From Cryptomeria japonica (Eukaryota; Streptophyta; Pinopsida; Cupressales; Cupressaceae): DNA of 64,000 nt. Each line of letters starts with the position of its first letter. Within the stretch, counting starts at the first letter, position 1. The notes beneath the pieces were generated by a model. The model saw only the letters and a list, made by a program, of their open reading frames with translations. It did no database searches and was not told the DNA's origin. The stretch is taken from positions 373,014,998 through 373,078,997 of the forward strand of contig NC_081407.1 of assembly GCF_030272615.1 (NCBI RefSeq). The letters are read 5' to 3'. Of this stretch, positions 46,464-57,887 are shown in pieces. The position numbers were made by a program, and so were the translations under genes.

Positions 46464-48150
46464 ACAAAAAGGGTGAAATTATGAGGCTTTGTTTAATGCC
46501 AGTTGACATGGAATATACCTTTCACTTAATGCCTAAGTGCTTATGGTTGATGTTATGTTATGTGTTGAATATAAAGTGCTTAAGAATTGCACTATCAACA
46601 TTTATTTTAGATATTGTTTTTAAAGCACTTTGTATAGTGTTTCCAGCAATATGTGATGTGGGTCCCTTTACACCAATGACTTGGAGGTGAGTTGGTATAG
46701 TGTAAGTGACTATTTGGTTGTCACATGGTTTGTTTATTTGGCAACACTTGATATCATCAGAATGAAACATGTCAAGTTTCCAAGTTGACTGGGTAGCATA
46801 TAATGATGTGTGGTCTATAGACCTTACAGATTTAAAATTTATTCTTCATTACCATTTGGGACTTAACTTATAACAAATTTAGGGGAAAAAGAAAAAGAAT
46901 GAAAAGCACATATTTTTATTTAACCCTAACATGATATCGTTGCCATGATGGTTGTTCTGGTAGCTGCAGACCAAGATTCAACTAGAATCTTGAAGCAAAT
47001 TTCAGTTATGATGAAAATCTTTGGAGGTTTCGGGGTGCTCATCTTTGACTGACGATTCAGGAAACATGGAGAATTTTGTGGGATTGTGTCTTCTATCGAC
47101 TTGGGTACCCAATTATTTTGGCTATTGTTCATTTTTTTTTTTGTTTAAGAGGTAAATTCGATTGAAATCCAAGTTTGTCAAATCTGAAAATAAATGAATG
47201 CATTTGAAAAGTTTCTTTTCCAGTTATAGTTATCTTGGAGATTCCTCTAAATTTGTAATGATTATTTTTGGTGGATGATTTACCTTTTAAAAATAAGGAA
47301 CTTGAACAATAAGAAAATCTTGATTCACTATTTCAGTTATGAGAGGATCTCTATTTCAGTTATGACAGGACTCAAAAGATAGGCTGAAATTTAGTTTGTG
47401 TGGTTGTTTAGATTTTCCAGTTATTCTTCGATTGCAAGAAGGTTTTGGTAACCCTTTACGAGTGTGTTGTGACAGTTTTTCTTATATATATAATGTGAAA
47501 GTGAATGTTTATAAAGGATGGAAAAATTGAAGAATATGACAGGTGTGTTGTAACATAATGCAGAAACTGTTTGGTAATGAGATATACTTTTAAAATAAAA
47601 ACTTTGATTTGTTTTCAAAAAATTAAGTATATGTTGAACTCTCTATCTTTATTAATACAGTGAATCAGAGAGATGTATCATACTATTATAATAGTACCTT
47701 GTAAATGAGATTATTGCATATCATTATGTTGGAGAAATCTCATTCAAACACTAGCAAATTTGTAGATGCACAAAAATAGTGCATATATAAGTTTTTCAGT
47801 GCTTGCAACTTGAGATGCTATTGAGATGACGTGAGATATAGGGTTTGGTGCTCCTTGAAGTTTGATACTTCTAAATACAGTGTACAGAGTTGGTTCTCAT
47901 TGAGTTAATAAAAAGAAATTCATTGCCGAGTTGTTTTTCTACCCCAAGAGGGTTTTCCACTCATGAAATCTATTGTGTTATAGGTTTATTCTTGTCTCAA
48001 TTTGTTTCATTAAGGTTAATGCTCTCATACCTAAGTTATGCATATGGTTTGTTGTGCACAAATCTTGTCTTGCTCATTAATTCTTATTCTGCATTACTTA
48101 AAAGGTTCAAATTATATTTCCATCTGCAAAAGTCAAGTTATGATTATAAG

Positions 48151-48464
48151 TGTTAGAGTAATCTTTTATTAGCTAATAATTATTTATTTAATTATTAGTT
48201 TATTATATTCTATGCTTAAGCTAAACGTAGGAATCTTATAATTCTTTAGGGTTTTGAGTCTCCTCTTATAAGGATTCTCTCTTTGTATTTTCATAATAAC
48301 TGTAATTATTGAATTGTATTCTTGTTGCATAATCAATATGACTCGTCTTTTCCGGATCTCTGAATTCTGGCCTGCATAGCTATTTTTCTTCTCTCTTTCT
48401 ATGACAGGTTTGCATGTAGGTGATCTTTGGGAGCTATAGAGTTGATATTTCCTCAACTACAATA
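48151..48464 (+). repeat. NC-2 5' LTR
   Basis: TGTTAGAGTAATC ... CAACTACAATA. It lacks a stretch of about 15 bp (ttttctcctttacgg, near 50202) present in the 3' LTR. Confidence 0.85.
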
Positions 48465-48476
48465 TGGTATTGGAGC
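48465..48476 (+). other. NC-2 primer-binding site, diverged
   Basis: TGGTATTGGAGC differs from the usual TGGTATCAGAGC at two adjacent bases. Confidence 0.65.
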
Positions 48477-50098
48477 TCTAGATCTGCATGCCCTTGTTCT
48501 CTTCATGAGAGATTTTGGGCCTTGTTCTTTAGATCTGTGTATTTGGGGGTTTGTGAAGTTTTTTTTTTCCATTTCTAGGGTTAGCTGATTTTTGGTACAT
48601 TTTGGTGCCAAAGGACCTCATGGTTGAATTCAGGAGGCCGATTCCATGAATTTTGATATATAATTTGCCTATTTTCAATGACAAGGGCATCTAGCCCGGC
48701 ATGATTTTTTATTGGCACATTTTTCGAGGCACAAAAATCTATATGGCTGTACCCACAAATGTGTCAAAAAAACTTTCATCAAATATATTAATTTTTTTAC
48801 CCTCTTTATGCCCTATAAGAGGGGTTGTTTTTTCTTTTGGCCATAACTTGGTCATATGGAGGTGCTTTTTAAAAAACGTTATATCATCGGAAATCTCTTT
48901 CCGAGCTCTATCCAGATCTGGAGGTTTGAATTTTTGAGTTTTCTTTTTTGATGGTGTTTCATTCTATCAAAGCCAAAGGGTTTTTTTGCACTCCAGGAGA
49001 CATAACTTGAGCATCTGAACTCCATTTTTTGAAAACTTTATATCGTTGGAAAAAGCGTTCTATGTAATTTCCATTCATATGATTTTTATTTCCAGATTCT
49101 TCCCCAGGTACATATTATTCAGTTTTTTTCTTTTTCACACTCTGGTGAATATCTTGGATGTTTCAAGTCCTAGGATCTCTTTCTTTGAGTATGATGTCTC
49201 GTCTTTGGCTATTCTTTTTGTTTCTAGTCTTCTATCTATTTTGATCACTGTATAATTTATTTATGCAAATGCATTGAGATAAAGTGCCATCATGCATTGT
49301 ATACTTGGGATCTTGCACATCTTATGCCTTACTGTACATGCACTACTTAAAAAGTGCCATGGGGGGTTGATGTTTGCCTTTGTTTGCCATCTACCTTTGT
49401 CATGTGAGTGTTCCTTCTATGACATTAGCCTCATGATGTGCATCAAGTGAGTGTTCCTTCCATGATACTATGTACTTTCTCTGCACCTTCGTTGTTACTG
49501 GTTCTTCATCATGCATTTCTTGTTGGCCATTCTTTTCAGTGTCCTTATCCCTCTCCCTTTTCAGCATTATGGGGAGGTTTGTGATGTTGTTCTAATGCTT
49601 CCTTGGTTTGATTGATCAACTCTTTAGGCTTTGGTGTTTCATGTCATTTGTATCTTCAAGTTCAGTTGTTTGTCTTTTTTTGCCATCTGATTTGAGTAGT
49701 GTCATTTGAGGGCACTCATGCAGATTATAGTCTTCTCTACCTGGTCATGTTCTATTTGAGAGGAAGTTCTTCAGATCAACAGTTACTCTTCGACAGTGTT
49801 TGCAGCTATTTCATGCTTCAGTGGTGTTCTTCATTCTCTTTTTTTTGTTCCTATCTTCTGGAACACTCTTGTTTAGAGGCTTCTTAGTCCTTCACTTGAG
49901 CTTTCATCTCTTCTTGGAGAGGAGTTTTATTCCCATGAGGTTTTCTCCTTTTTCTCCACTTTAACGAGATTTTATTATACTTGGGTACCTCATCAGGCCT
50001 AGTTGTCGAGACCCATTGTTGCTTTCCTATAATTTTTACATGCTTTTTCAGTCCTTAGTTGTTTTCTAGCTACTCCCTAAGTTCATCTTAAGGAGGGG

Positions 50099-50427
50099 TG
50101 TTAGAGTAATCTTTTATTATCTAATAATTATTTATTTAATTATTAGTCTATTATACTCTATGCTTAAGCTAAACTTAGGAATCTTATAATTCTTCAGGGT
50201 TTTCTCCTTTACGGTTTTGAGTGTCCTCTTATAAGGAATCTCTCTATGTATTTTCATAATAATTGTAATTATTGAATTTTATTCTTGTTGCACAATCAAT
50301 ATGACTCTTCTTTTCTAGATCTTTGAGTTCTGGCCTCTATAGCTATTTTGCTTCTGTCTTTCTGTGTCAGGTTTGCATGTAGGTGATCTTTGGGAGCTGT
50401 AGAGTTGATTTTTCTTCAACTCCAATA
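50099..50427 (+). repeat. NC-2 3' LTR
   Basis: TGTTAGAGTAATC ... CAACTCCAATA, directly after a purine tract and followed by ATAAG. Confidence 0.85.
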
Positions 50428-50654
50428 ATAAGCATTAAAAAGGTTATTGAAAATGCATATTTAATAATCAACTTCATATGCTTTAATAAAGTCTAGTCTA
50501 AATCTCTAGGGTTTGGTTTTTTATATATATAAACATTGGTTGCAATTTGTCAAATAAAGTTGCTTAGTTTGTTTTATTTGCTCACTTTGGATCAGAATTT
50601 CACTCACTCTGATTCACCCCCCCCTCTCAAAGTGAATCCACTTCCAACAAAATG

Positions 50655-51039
50655 ATGTTTAACTTACATCCTGCTTAAAGCAATCATAGCCTGCTGGATA
50701 GGATTGCAACAATCTAGGCAAACAATAGCGAATAGATGGTGGAGATTGATCCAAAGACACTCATGTCTAAGATGACAGTCTATTTCATTTTCTCTCCACA
50801 AAAATCATGTGTGTGAGCATTACCTCCTCATCTCTGAAACAAATAGGGCTAATGCTTATCCACATTGGCTTTCTGACCAAGAGGCTTTCGAGAATGATCC
50901 AGATCAAGATGAAGGCAATAGAATATTAAAATACTAAAAATTTATTGTATTTATGGAGGTCTTTGGAATAGAATTTGGGATTGAAAATATTTGTTTCTTA
51001 ACTCGATGGCCAAATGCTCATGTCAATACTTTTTCAATG
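50655..51039. other. Spacer between Copia-2 and family A copy 2
   Basis: No gene, LTR or tail recognised. Confidence 0.45.
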
Positions 51040-51582
51040 CTTAATTTGGGTGTGTTATAACCTGCAAATAAATATTAAACCCTTACAAAAGTTACATCCT
51101 AACTCATCTATTTTCTTTTGTGAAGATAAGTAAAACTGAATTTTAAACTCTGAATACTTCTTCAAGGTTCATCTTACCATTGGAGCCCAACTCTTCATAC
51201 AACCTCTCCTCAAAAAAATTGGGGCTTTTGCATCAAACAAAAGCTACCTAATATCTATGATAAATTATGTGATGAATCACTTTGAAAGTACTATGGCAAT
51301 TGTTATTGATTACACTCCAACATTATTCATGGCATATTTTGTGCTACTCATAAGTTGATGTTGTAGTAGTATGATTTAGTGTATATTTTTTGTGATAGCT
51401 ATGTTTGGGAGGATTGTGGTTGATCCTCCATAGTTGTTAAATGAATGTCTTTTATTAACAAGTTACAAAGTATTGTACCAAATAATAAAATAGGTGTGGT
51501 TAGAATCAATTAGTATTAGAGTGATTGAATTTCTTTTTGAAACTTAAGGTGTAATGATCAAGATTTTCTTGAAATGCATAAT

Positions 51583-52849
51583 GGGTAAAAGCACAAAGTT
51601 GTGTCACACTTTTATAAAGGACTCGACCAATGTTGATTCAACTTTTTAAATTGAATCAATAGAAGTGATATATATGCTTTGAATTTTAAATCCATGTAAA
51701 CTAATTAAATGCATATTTTCTCATGTATTTTACGTTTGTAATTTTTAAGTTTTTTAAAAAAATTATTTGAATATACTTTTGTATAAAGTAAACACTATAA
51801 TTTAGTTGTTGATAAAATGCTGAAATTGAAGGTACACGAGGTGTGAAAAAATATATTTTTAACTATTTTTTATGTATGCATATTTTTCAATAAATCTAAA
51901 AAGTCACCTTTACTTAAATATAACTCTTTCCATTCGATGCCACCTTTTTTATTAATTATTTATCCAAATTAGAAAAGAATTATATCATCTTGACATAGAC
52001 TCTTTTCTCTAGTGTTTTTCTTTTTAAAAAAAAATTAAACTAAATTTTAGTATTTTTCCTTCACAAGATAATCAACCTAATATTTTAGTGTTGATGACCT
52101 ACTTTCAATAAAAATAAAATATAAAATATAAAAACTATTTAAAATATTAAAAGATATATATTTTGGAAAATTCACTTATAGATCTATAAAAGGGTATTTT
52201 TACATTTAAAAAAATAATATTATTTCTAAGAGTAAGAGTTGTTGAAACATCAAGTTTTATTAAAAATAAAATAAAATTGGTAATTAGACCCAAAGTGGTA
52301 TAAAATATACATTTAGTAGACAATTGCAATTAGAAAATTTGTGGCCCATATATTGTTGACCAAGTCAGCACTTCCTGTGGGTTCGTGACATGTGCTTCTT
52401 CTCACCTGTCGTGGATCCTTGTCTCTGGATGCTCTCCCGTTCACTGACAGCTCGAGCTTTTGGTGTAACGGCACCAGTGATTCCAACAAATGGTATCAGA
52501 GAACTAGGTTACGAGTTCGAATACCAAGATGCCTCCTTTCATTCCATTGGTGCGGAACCCTTAGTCAGTGTTGATGGTGATATTGTTGACCAAATCAGCA
52601 CCTCCCATGGGTTCGTGACATGTGCTTCCTCCCGCCTCCTGTGGATGCTTGTCTCCGACCGCTCTCTCGTTTATTGACAACTCAAGCTTTTGGTGTAACA
52701 ACAACAATGATTCCAACATATATAACATAGCTATAATGAATATCTATAGACCATATGTTTGACTAAAATTAATTTTTAGGTAGAATTACTTAAATTAACT
52801 TATGCTAATAAGTTGGCTTGAAACATGACAAAATTTTGTGCTTTTACCC
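51583..52849. mobile_element. Inverted-repeat (DNA-transposon-like) element, 1,267 bp
   Basis: GGGTAAAAGCACAAA at the left end and its complement (ending GTGCTTTTACCC) at the right. It interrupts family A copy 2 exactly where copy 1 reads cacaatgtattgagg. No transposase frame, so it is non-autonomous. The duplication is unclear (TAAT on the left against TATT on the right). Superfamily not assigned. It holds the TRIM at 52354-52718. Confidence 0.78.
52354..52718 (+). mobile_element. TRIM: miniature LTR retrotransposon, TATAT duplication
   Basis: Two 135-bp direct repeats, 52354-52488 and 52584-52718, each TGTTGACCAA ... TTCCAACA, about four-fifths identical by eye, with TATAT on both sides (52349-52353 and 52719-52723). 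TGGTATCAGAGAAC at 52491-52504 fits an initiator tRNA-Met primer-binding site. Only 95 bp lie between the LTRs and they encode no retroelement protein. Size, LTR ends, primer site and duplication match the TRIM class. It is GC-richer than its surroundings. Confidence 0.9.
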
Positions 52850-53835
52850 TATTGTATTGAGGTCATTAGGGGATATATGGAGACCCTAACCTGGGTACAT
52901 AGGGTTAGGGTACTTGTAGACTAGGTTAAAAGGTCATTTAGGGTTCATTCTTTTGGGGAGGAATGATACAATAGTTTCACTCTCCTTTTGTTCTTGATTG
53001 TTGTGGGGTAATAATTTTTTATTTACCTCTCCTTCAATTTTTCAATAACCTAGAGGAAATATATGTAAAGAGATTTAGAATTTTTGTGGTTCGTATGGAT
53101 TTCTTGTGTTATACCTAGTTATGAAAGGTGTTCCTTTGATTGACTATAAGGTAATATTACTACCTATGTGGCTTGCCTTGAACTAGAGATAGCCATAGGG
53201 TATTTTAATTGTAAGTGTGGGTAATAAGCCCACTATTTGTTTCAATTGTATTGTTTGAGTTGATATGATTTTAAGAGACCCTATTGGCTTGGAGAATGGA
53301 TAGGGCCTCAAAGGGGCTTGATTATTCAAGTTGTTTGGGTGCAAAGCTTTTCACTTCACCATTTACTTATTACTAGTTGCAGGTTCAAACTAGTTATCTT
53401 CTAGGGTGAATTTCTTCTAGAATAAAATGAATCTAACCTTGCTACTAAGAGAAAACATAAGAAGAAGAGTAGTTGGAAGATTTGTTTGAATAGAAATAAT
53501 GAATCTAATATTCAATATGAGGGAGAGAAGCAGTAGTTGTACAAGGTCCAATTTTTGTACACCCACTTGTGCTTATAATATCTAGTCTTGCCAAATATTT
53601 ATACTCTATATTGCAAATAAACAAAATGAGATGTTGGTCAAAATGTACACATACTTAAACACCTAAGAATCTATAAATGTTGTATAAAAAATGCATAAAT
53701 ATATTCATTAATAAGTGAAATAAATAATTTTTTGTTTCAAATAAAATATTATAGCTATCTAAGTTCTAAGTGTCATTTATAAAATAAGATGGTCATTAGA
53801 ACAAGTATTTTATCATAATAATTTAAATAATTATT

Positions 53836-54500
53836 CCTATGTACAACTATTGGGGTAGAAATACCATAACAAGTAATATTATAATATATTATAAAATATT
53901 TTTTGAAAATTTACTGCAATGCCTTTGCAAGATTTTTTGACATTTAGGGCTTCTATTGTGAATTTATCCTCATGCAAGAAGAAGGGCTTAATTTTTTTTT
54001 TTAAATTGACATTTGTTTTATGTATTCAAAGGCAGATTTTTCATTGCTGATAAATGTTGAAAATCAAGGGTTCTAGTTAGCGTCACCAAACAAAATGAAA
54101 ATGAAATTATTTTTTTCTGATTTTAATTTTCTAAATAGAGGAACATATATATGCAGTGTTTAAAAAATATAATTAAATTTTTATGTATATTTTTTCATAA
54201 TAATATTTTAAAGTCCAACATAGCTAAATTTGATAGTTTTCATTCGGCATCACCTTTTGTCTACTAAGTTTATGCTTATATAAAAAAAAACCATTTGGAG
54301 AAGATTCTCTCATCGAGTGAAAAATATATTTTAAAATTTTTTTTAATATCATTTAATATTATTATTTTTTTATTTCTAATCAACTTTTTTTGGAACTTAA
54401 AATTATATGTCTAGATTTGTGACTTTGAGCTCTATGAAATGGTAATTTTTGATCTTTGTAAAAAAATATTTTGCTTGAAGAAAAATAGAGCAGAAGTGAA
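53836..54500. other. AT-rich stretch, possible diverged relative of 51583-52849
   Basis: No gene. The phrase tttcattcggcatcacctttt (54238-54258) and the AT-rich text before it resemble 51928-51950 (tttccattcgatgccacctt). The likeness is weak, and no inverted ends were found. Confidence 0.3.
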
Positions 54501-54539
54501 AAGTTTTAGAAATCTACACAAAATAGGTGATTTGGCTAC

Positions 54540-54815
54540 TACATCACCTACCACATAAGTGAGTCTAGCCAAGCTCAGTTCGCCCATACTAAGTTTGGCC
54601 AAACTATTTTGTATTGTTTGAAAAATTCTAAGCTCAAGCGCTCACAAAAATTAGGATAATGTACCCAATAGTCCAATCGAATTGAGTCCGATCGAACTCT
54701 TGGTGCCATGCCTGCAACATGGGGTACCATGTGGATGGGTTGTAGTCTAGCCAAAATAAGTCTGATCGGATTGAGTCTAGCCAAAATCAGTCTGACCGAA
54801 ATCAGTTCGGCCAAA
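54540..54815. repeat. Short degenerate repeats of agtc(t/c)(a/g)gcca
   Basis: Words such as gagtctagccaa, agtctgaccgaa and cagttcggccaaac recur about eight times. Several are restated in the opposite sense near 54585-54600. This may be U3 sequence of the Copia-3 LTR. Confidence 0.5.
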
Positions 54816-54899
54816 CTACCCATAGTTAGCCCCAAGTGCGACACAAGTTCACTCGTTTTCCCCGTGCTCTTGAAGTATATTCGATTATGTATTATTTGA

Positions 54900-55774
54900 T
54901 AGTTCTATGAGCTCCATTTTCCTCTGGTCTTTTGGTTTTTAATGATGATATTTCAATGATTAGTTGTTTATGTCTTTAACTTATTTTTGCTAAGATGGAT
55001 TGTTTTCTTTGTGCTTTGGAAGCATGTTCTTGTGGAAGTTCGAGGTTATGTTCATTATGGGTTGGGCCTACCTTGAATGTTTTTATTATTTTTCTTTGGT
55101 GCTTGTAGCCCATGATTTAACCATTGGAGTATCTTTGGGGAAAGTGTGTTTGAGGATGACTTGGTGCTTATATCTATTATGTGTATATATATGCATTTTA
55201 TGGTTGTAGAGAGCCTGAGATAGAAGAGCTCTATCAAAGAAAGCAAGGTGACAAGGAATAGAGTGAGAGAGATGATATTTGTGGGTGAAGAAGAAAGGTA
55301 GATTTAGTGTGACTATGATTGGAGTAGGTAGATAGTGAATGTATTGCAATGTTTCTTAACTAGATCTACTGCAAGAAGTTATTGTGGTGTCCGATCTTAA
55401 CAAGAACTCATCCTATGCATATGTAGATGCAATATTCTTATTTCATTCTTTTTTTTTTTGGCAGTGAGCCTTCCAGCAGTAAGCCATTGTAATTTGGGCA
55501 ATGAGCCCTCCAACAGTGAGATTTTGTAATCCCATATAACTAGCTATATTATCTTGATATTTAACCCTCTCCATGGTTTCTTCCACTTTTGTTTTCTACA
55601 TATAAAAATCTGGTGTCTCTCTTATGGCTGTGTATGTCTTGCATTTCATATCTATTGCATACATAATTTTATGCTAAGGTTAATTGAGAACAAATTAAGT
55701 TTTAGAATTTCATATTGTTTTGTTTTGGGGAATACTGATTGACCCCCCCTCTTAGTATTCTGATCTGTTCAACA
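54900..55774 (+). repeat. Copia-3 LTR, 3' part
   Basis: The end reads CCCCCCTCTTAGTATTCTGA and finishes GTTCAACA at 55774, like the C-rich ends of the other Copia LTRs here. The start of this LTR could not be placed, and no second copy lies in the window. Confidence 0.65.
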
Positions 55775-56935
55775 ATTGCTATCAGAGCTTGGTCCCTTAT
55801 TGCTAGCTTAATTGCTTGAGGGAGATCTTGATTTGAACAGATAGCTCCTATGGATATGGCAAGAGAATATTATTTGAATGAAGAATTGAAGACAACTCTT
55901 GAAGATTTGGAGAGTATGGAATCTCATAATGAAGATTTGAAAGAAAATGTTAAGGTAGAAAATGAATGTGTCAAGAAGCTAAGAGATCAGATCTAAAAGT
56001 TTAAAGAAAGACATCGAGAAGTGAACAAACAGTTAAAACAAGCAAATAAAACTATTATGAGTCTGAAACTGTAAATTGAAGAAAGCAAGAAAGTGGAAGA
56101 ATGTCTAAAGGATACAATTAATCAGAAGTTAGAAGAATATAGTAAGGTGAAACAAAAATTATTGAAGCTAAAGTTAGAAGCAAAAGGTAGTGAAAGAAGT
56201 GCATTATTGGATAAACTATTGACCATATAGAAATCTCATATGGAAGGATTAGGCTTTTTTGGTGAATGCTCAAATCTGAATGACAAAGGCAAATGCAAGG
56301 AGAAGGTGGAAGCTGAGAAAAAACTTGAAGATTCAACCAAGGTCTGAAATCCAAGACCTGCTGCAAATAGACCCCTGGTTGAACAACCTAATGCTTAAAG
56401 GTACCCATCATTCAATGTTTATTATTTTTAGTGCAATTATTTTGGACATAAAGTTGTAGGTTGTAGGCACAAAGGAAATCACAATACTCAATTCTTTAAT
56501 TGTAAAGGTTTAGGGCATAAGACAAATAATTGCAATAATCAAGTCATGAATAGAAGCTGTAGATCGTTTGGGAATGGAGTAAGTGGAACACTTATGAATA
56601 AGCCCTTTCAAGGTTATTTTCACATGTGCTATATTTTTTGTCACAAAGCTAATTAGTGTAAATCTAGAACAAATCCGATGAATTTAGGACAAAGGAATGT
56701 AAAGTGTTACAATGGCAACAAGTTCAAACATTTACTAATTGATGCAGGAATGCGAAAGCACCAATAAAATTAAATGAATCTAAGAAGAAGAATTCTATGG
56801 TATTGAAAAGAAGGAAGCCACTGAGTTTGCTGCACTTGAGTTCAGTGTGGGTACTGCTTCCTCTGAAAAATTGATTCGATAACTTTGGTTTAAGGGGAGC
56901 TTCAAAGGAAAGCCTATTTGTGCCCCTTTTCATGA
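55775..56935 (+). pseudogene. Copia-3 primer site and gag remnant
   Basis: TTGCTATCAGAGCTTGG at 55776-55792 is a slightly changed initiator tRNA-Met site. A gag frame opens at ATG 55852 with a charged coiled-coil-like stretch (EYYLNEELKTTLEDLESMES), broken by stops. At 56420-56700 a series of degraded zinc knuckles follows: CNYFGHKVVGCRHKG, FNCKGLGHKTNNC and CYIFCHKAN. Several knuckles in a row recall the Sirevirus-type gag of Copia-2. After about 56935 no protease, integrase or reverse transcriptase follows, so the element is truncated. Confidence 0.75.
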
Positions 56936-57887
56936 AGGAGATGCATGTGATGGATTGTGCATGCTATGTTTGTTATGTTGGTGTTATGCATTGTATGCTC
57001 CAATCAATTATGTATGCAAAAGTACAAAATTCAATTGACGTCATTATGAGAAGATAATTTTTATAGATACAACAATTATCTGGTAGTATCTTTGGGGATA
57101 ATTTACATATAATTTTTTATAGATACAATAAAATTATATGGTAATATCTTCCTTTCATATAATTTCCAATAGAAATTACAACTAGACTTTTGGGTTGGTA
57201 AATAGAAAACTGTCCGATGGTGCTCATTGCAAAAGGAAGCGAACTGGCTACCTAATCAATGTTTGCATTAACAGTTTACTTTTATTGTCTATTATTGTTC
57301 ATATCACAGTCTATACTCCTATTAACTAGTAGTTGCATGTTTTTTTTGCGAGCAAAGAAGAGCCGATAGGATGATAATTTTCAAATTGATAATTTATTTG
57401 CGAAACTGTTGTCTCTCTAGAGACAATTTTATTTTTCAGAGGTATTGTGTCGACTTAACCCTACTCTACTAAGAGAGAAGGTTAGCATTAAAAAAGTTTG
57501 GAGAAACAACATAAAAGTGTTTGACAGAGCATGGTATTGATAAGCCTGCAATGTTAGATATGTTATGGAATTTAGAGTATGCCTTGCTACTACAAGAGGT
57601 TTCAATGCAAAATGAAACCAAATGAGAACAATACTAATCACATTGGACATATTCCATTTCACTTTTCACATCCAGAGCCTTCTGATAATAGTATCATTGA
57701 TAGGGTTAGTGGGAGGGGAAGAAACAATAGTAAAACCATATGAATTGTCTATCAACAAGGCTTGTAATCTTCGAACAACAACTACATCTCTTGCGAGTAA
57801 CTTTAGTGCCCATAGTCCAATTGAGTTTTGGTGTTCAGCTAACTTTGATTTTAGGAGGTTAGACCTTTTTTTCAACTAATTTAAGCC
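56936..57887. repeat. Repeat B copy 2 and flanks
   Basis: 57060-57340 matches 35130-35590. The rest, 57341-57887, has short overlapping frames on both strands and no recognised domain. Confidence 0.6.

Larger units (their letters stand above)
48151..50427 (+). mobile_element. Non-coding LTR element NC-2 in Copia-2 LTR, ATAAG
   Basis: A 2,277-bp element. LTRs 48151-48464 (314 bp) and 50099-50427 (329 bp) both start TGTTAGAGTAATC. ATAAG flanks it at 48146-48150 and 50428-50432. The Copia-2 5' LTR near 39757 shows the empty site (attataagcatt). A primer-binding-like TGGTATTGGAGC follows at 48465-48476, and a purine tract, TTAAGGAGGGG, ends at 50098. The 1.6-kb internal part has short open frames only and no gag or pol. 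The LTR ends appear to be TG...TA, not TG...CA, given where the duplication starts. Confidence 0.88.
36900..50649 (+). mobile_element. Copia-2, Sirevirus-like, AAATG duplication
   Basis: A 13.75-kb Copia element with LTRs 36900-39954 and 46439-50649 and AAATG duplications (36895-36899 and 50650-50654). The primer-binding site is at 39957-39968 and a polypurine tract ends at 46438. Gag, protease, integrase, reverse transcriptase and RNase H follow in Copia order from 40027 to 45862. Gag contains two groups of zinc knuckles. Purine blocks near 45892, 45955 and 46428 recall the multiple polypurine tracts of Sireviruses, and the 3' LTR end is C-rich (cccccccc near 50620). Three later insertions are recognised: one in each LTR and one in pol. 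All frames are interrupted. Confidence 0.93.
46439..50649 (+). repeat. Copia-2 3' LTR, interrupted
   Basis: Starts TGTTGCCCCT and ends CTTCCAACA, followed by AAATG. Without the 48151-50427 insertion and its duplication it is about 1.93 kb, close to the 5' LTR without its insert. Confidence 0.9.
51040..53835. repeat. Repeat family A, copy 2, with nested insertion
   Basis: 51040-51582 and 52850-53835 together match 7260-8835 plus 31356-31390. It lacks NC-1 and Copia-1, so it shows both empty sites (ctcataagttg near 51350 and ataaaataagatgg near 53790). It carries instead the inverted-repeat element 51583-52849. Confidence 0.82.

Noticed and set aside
48701..49887. Short open frames inside NC-2 as possible gag.
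   Set aside because: None has a zinc knuckle or Copia/Gypsy gag blocks; T-rich composition explains them.
57429..57879. Opposed open frames of 69-85 codons before PPR fragment 2.
   Set aside because: They overlap each other on both strands and match no PPR phrase.
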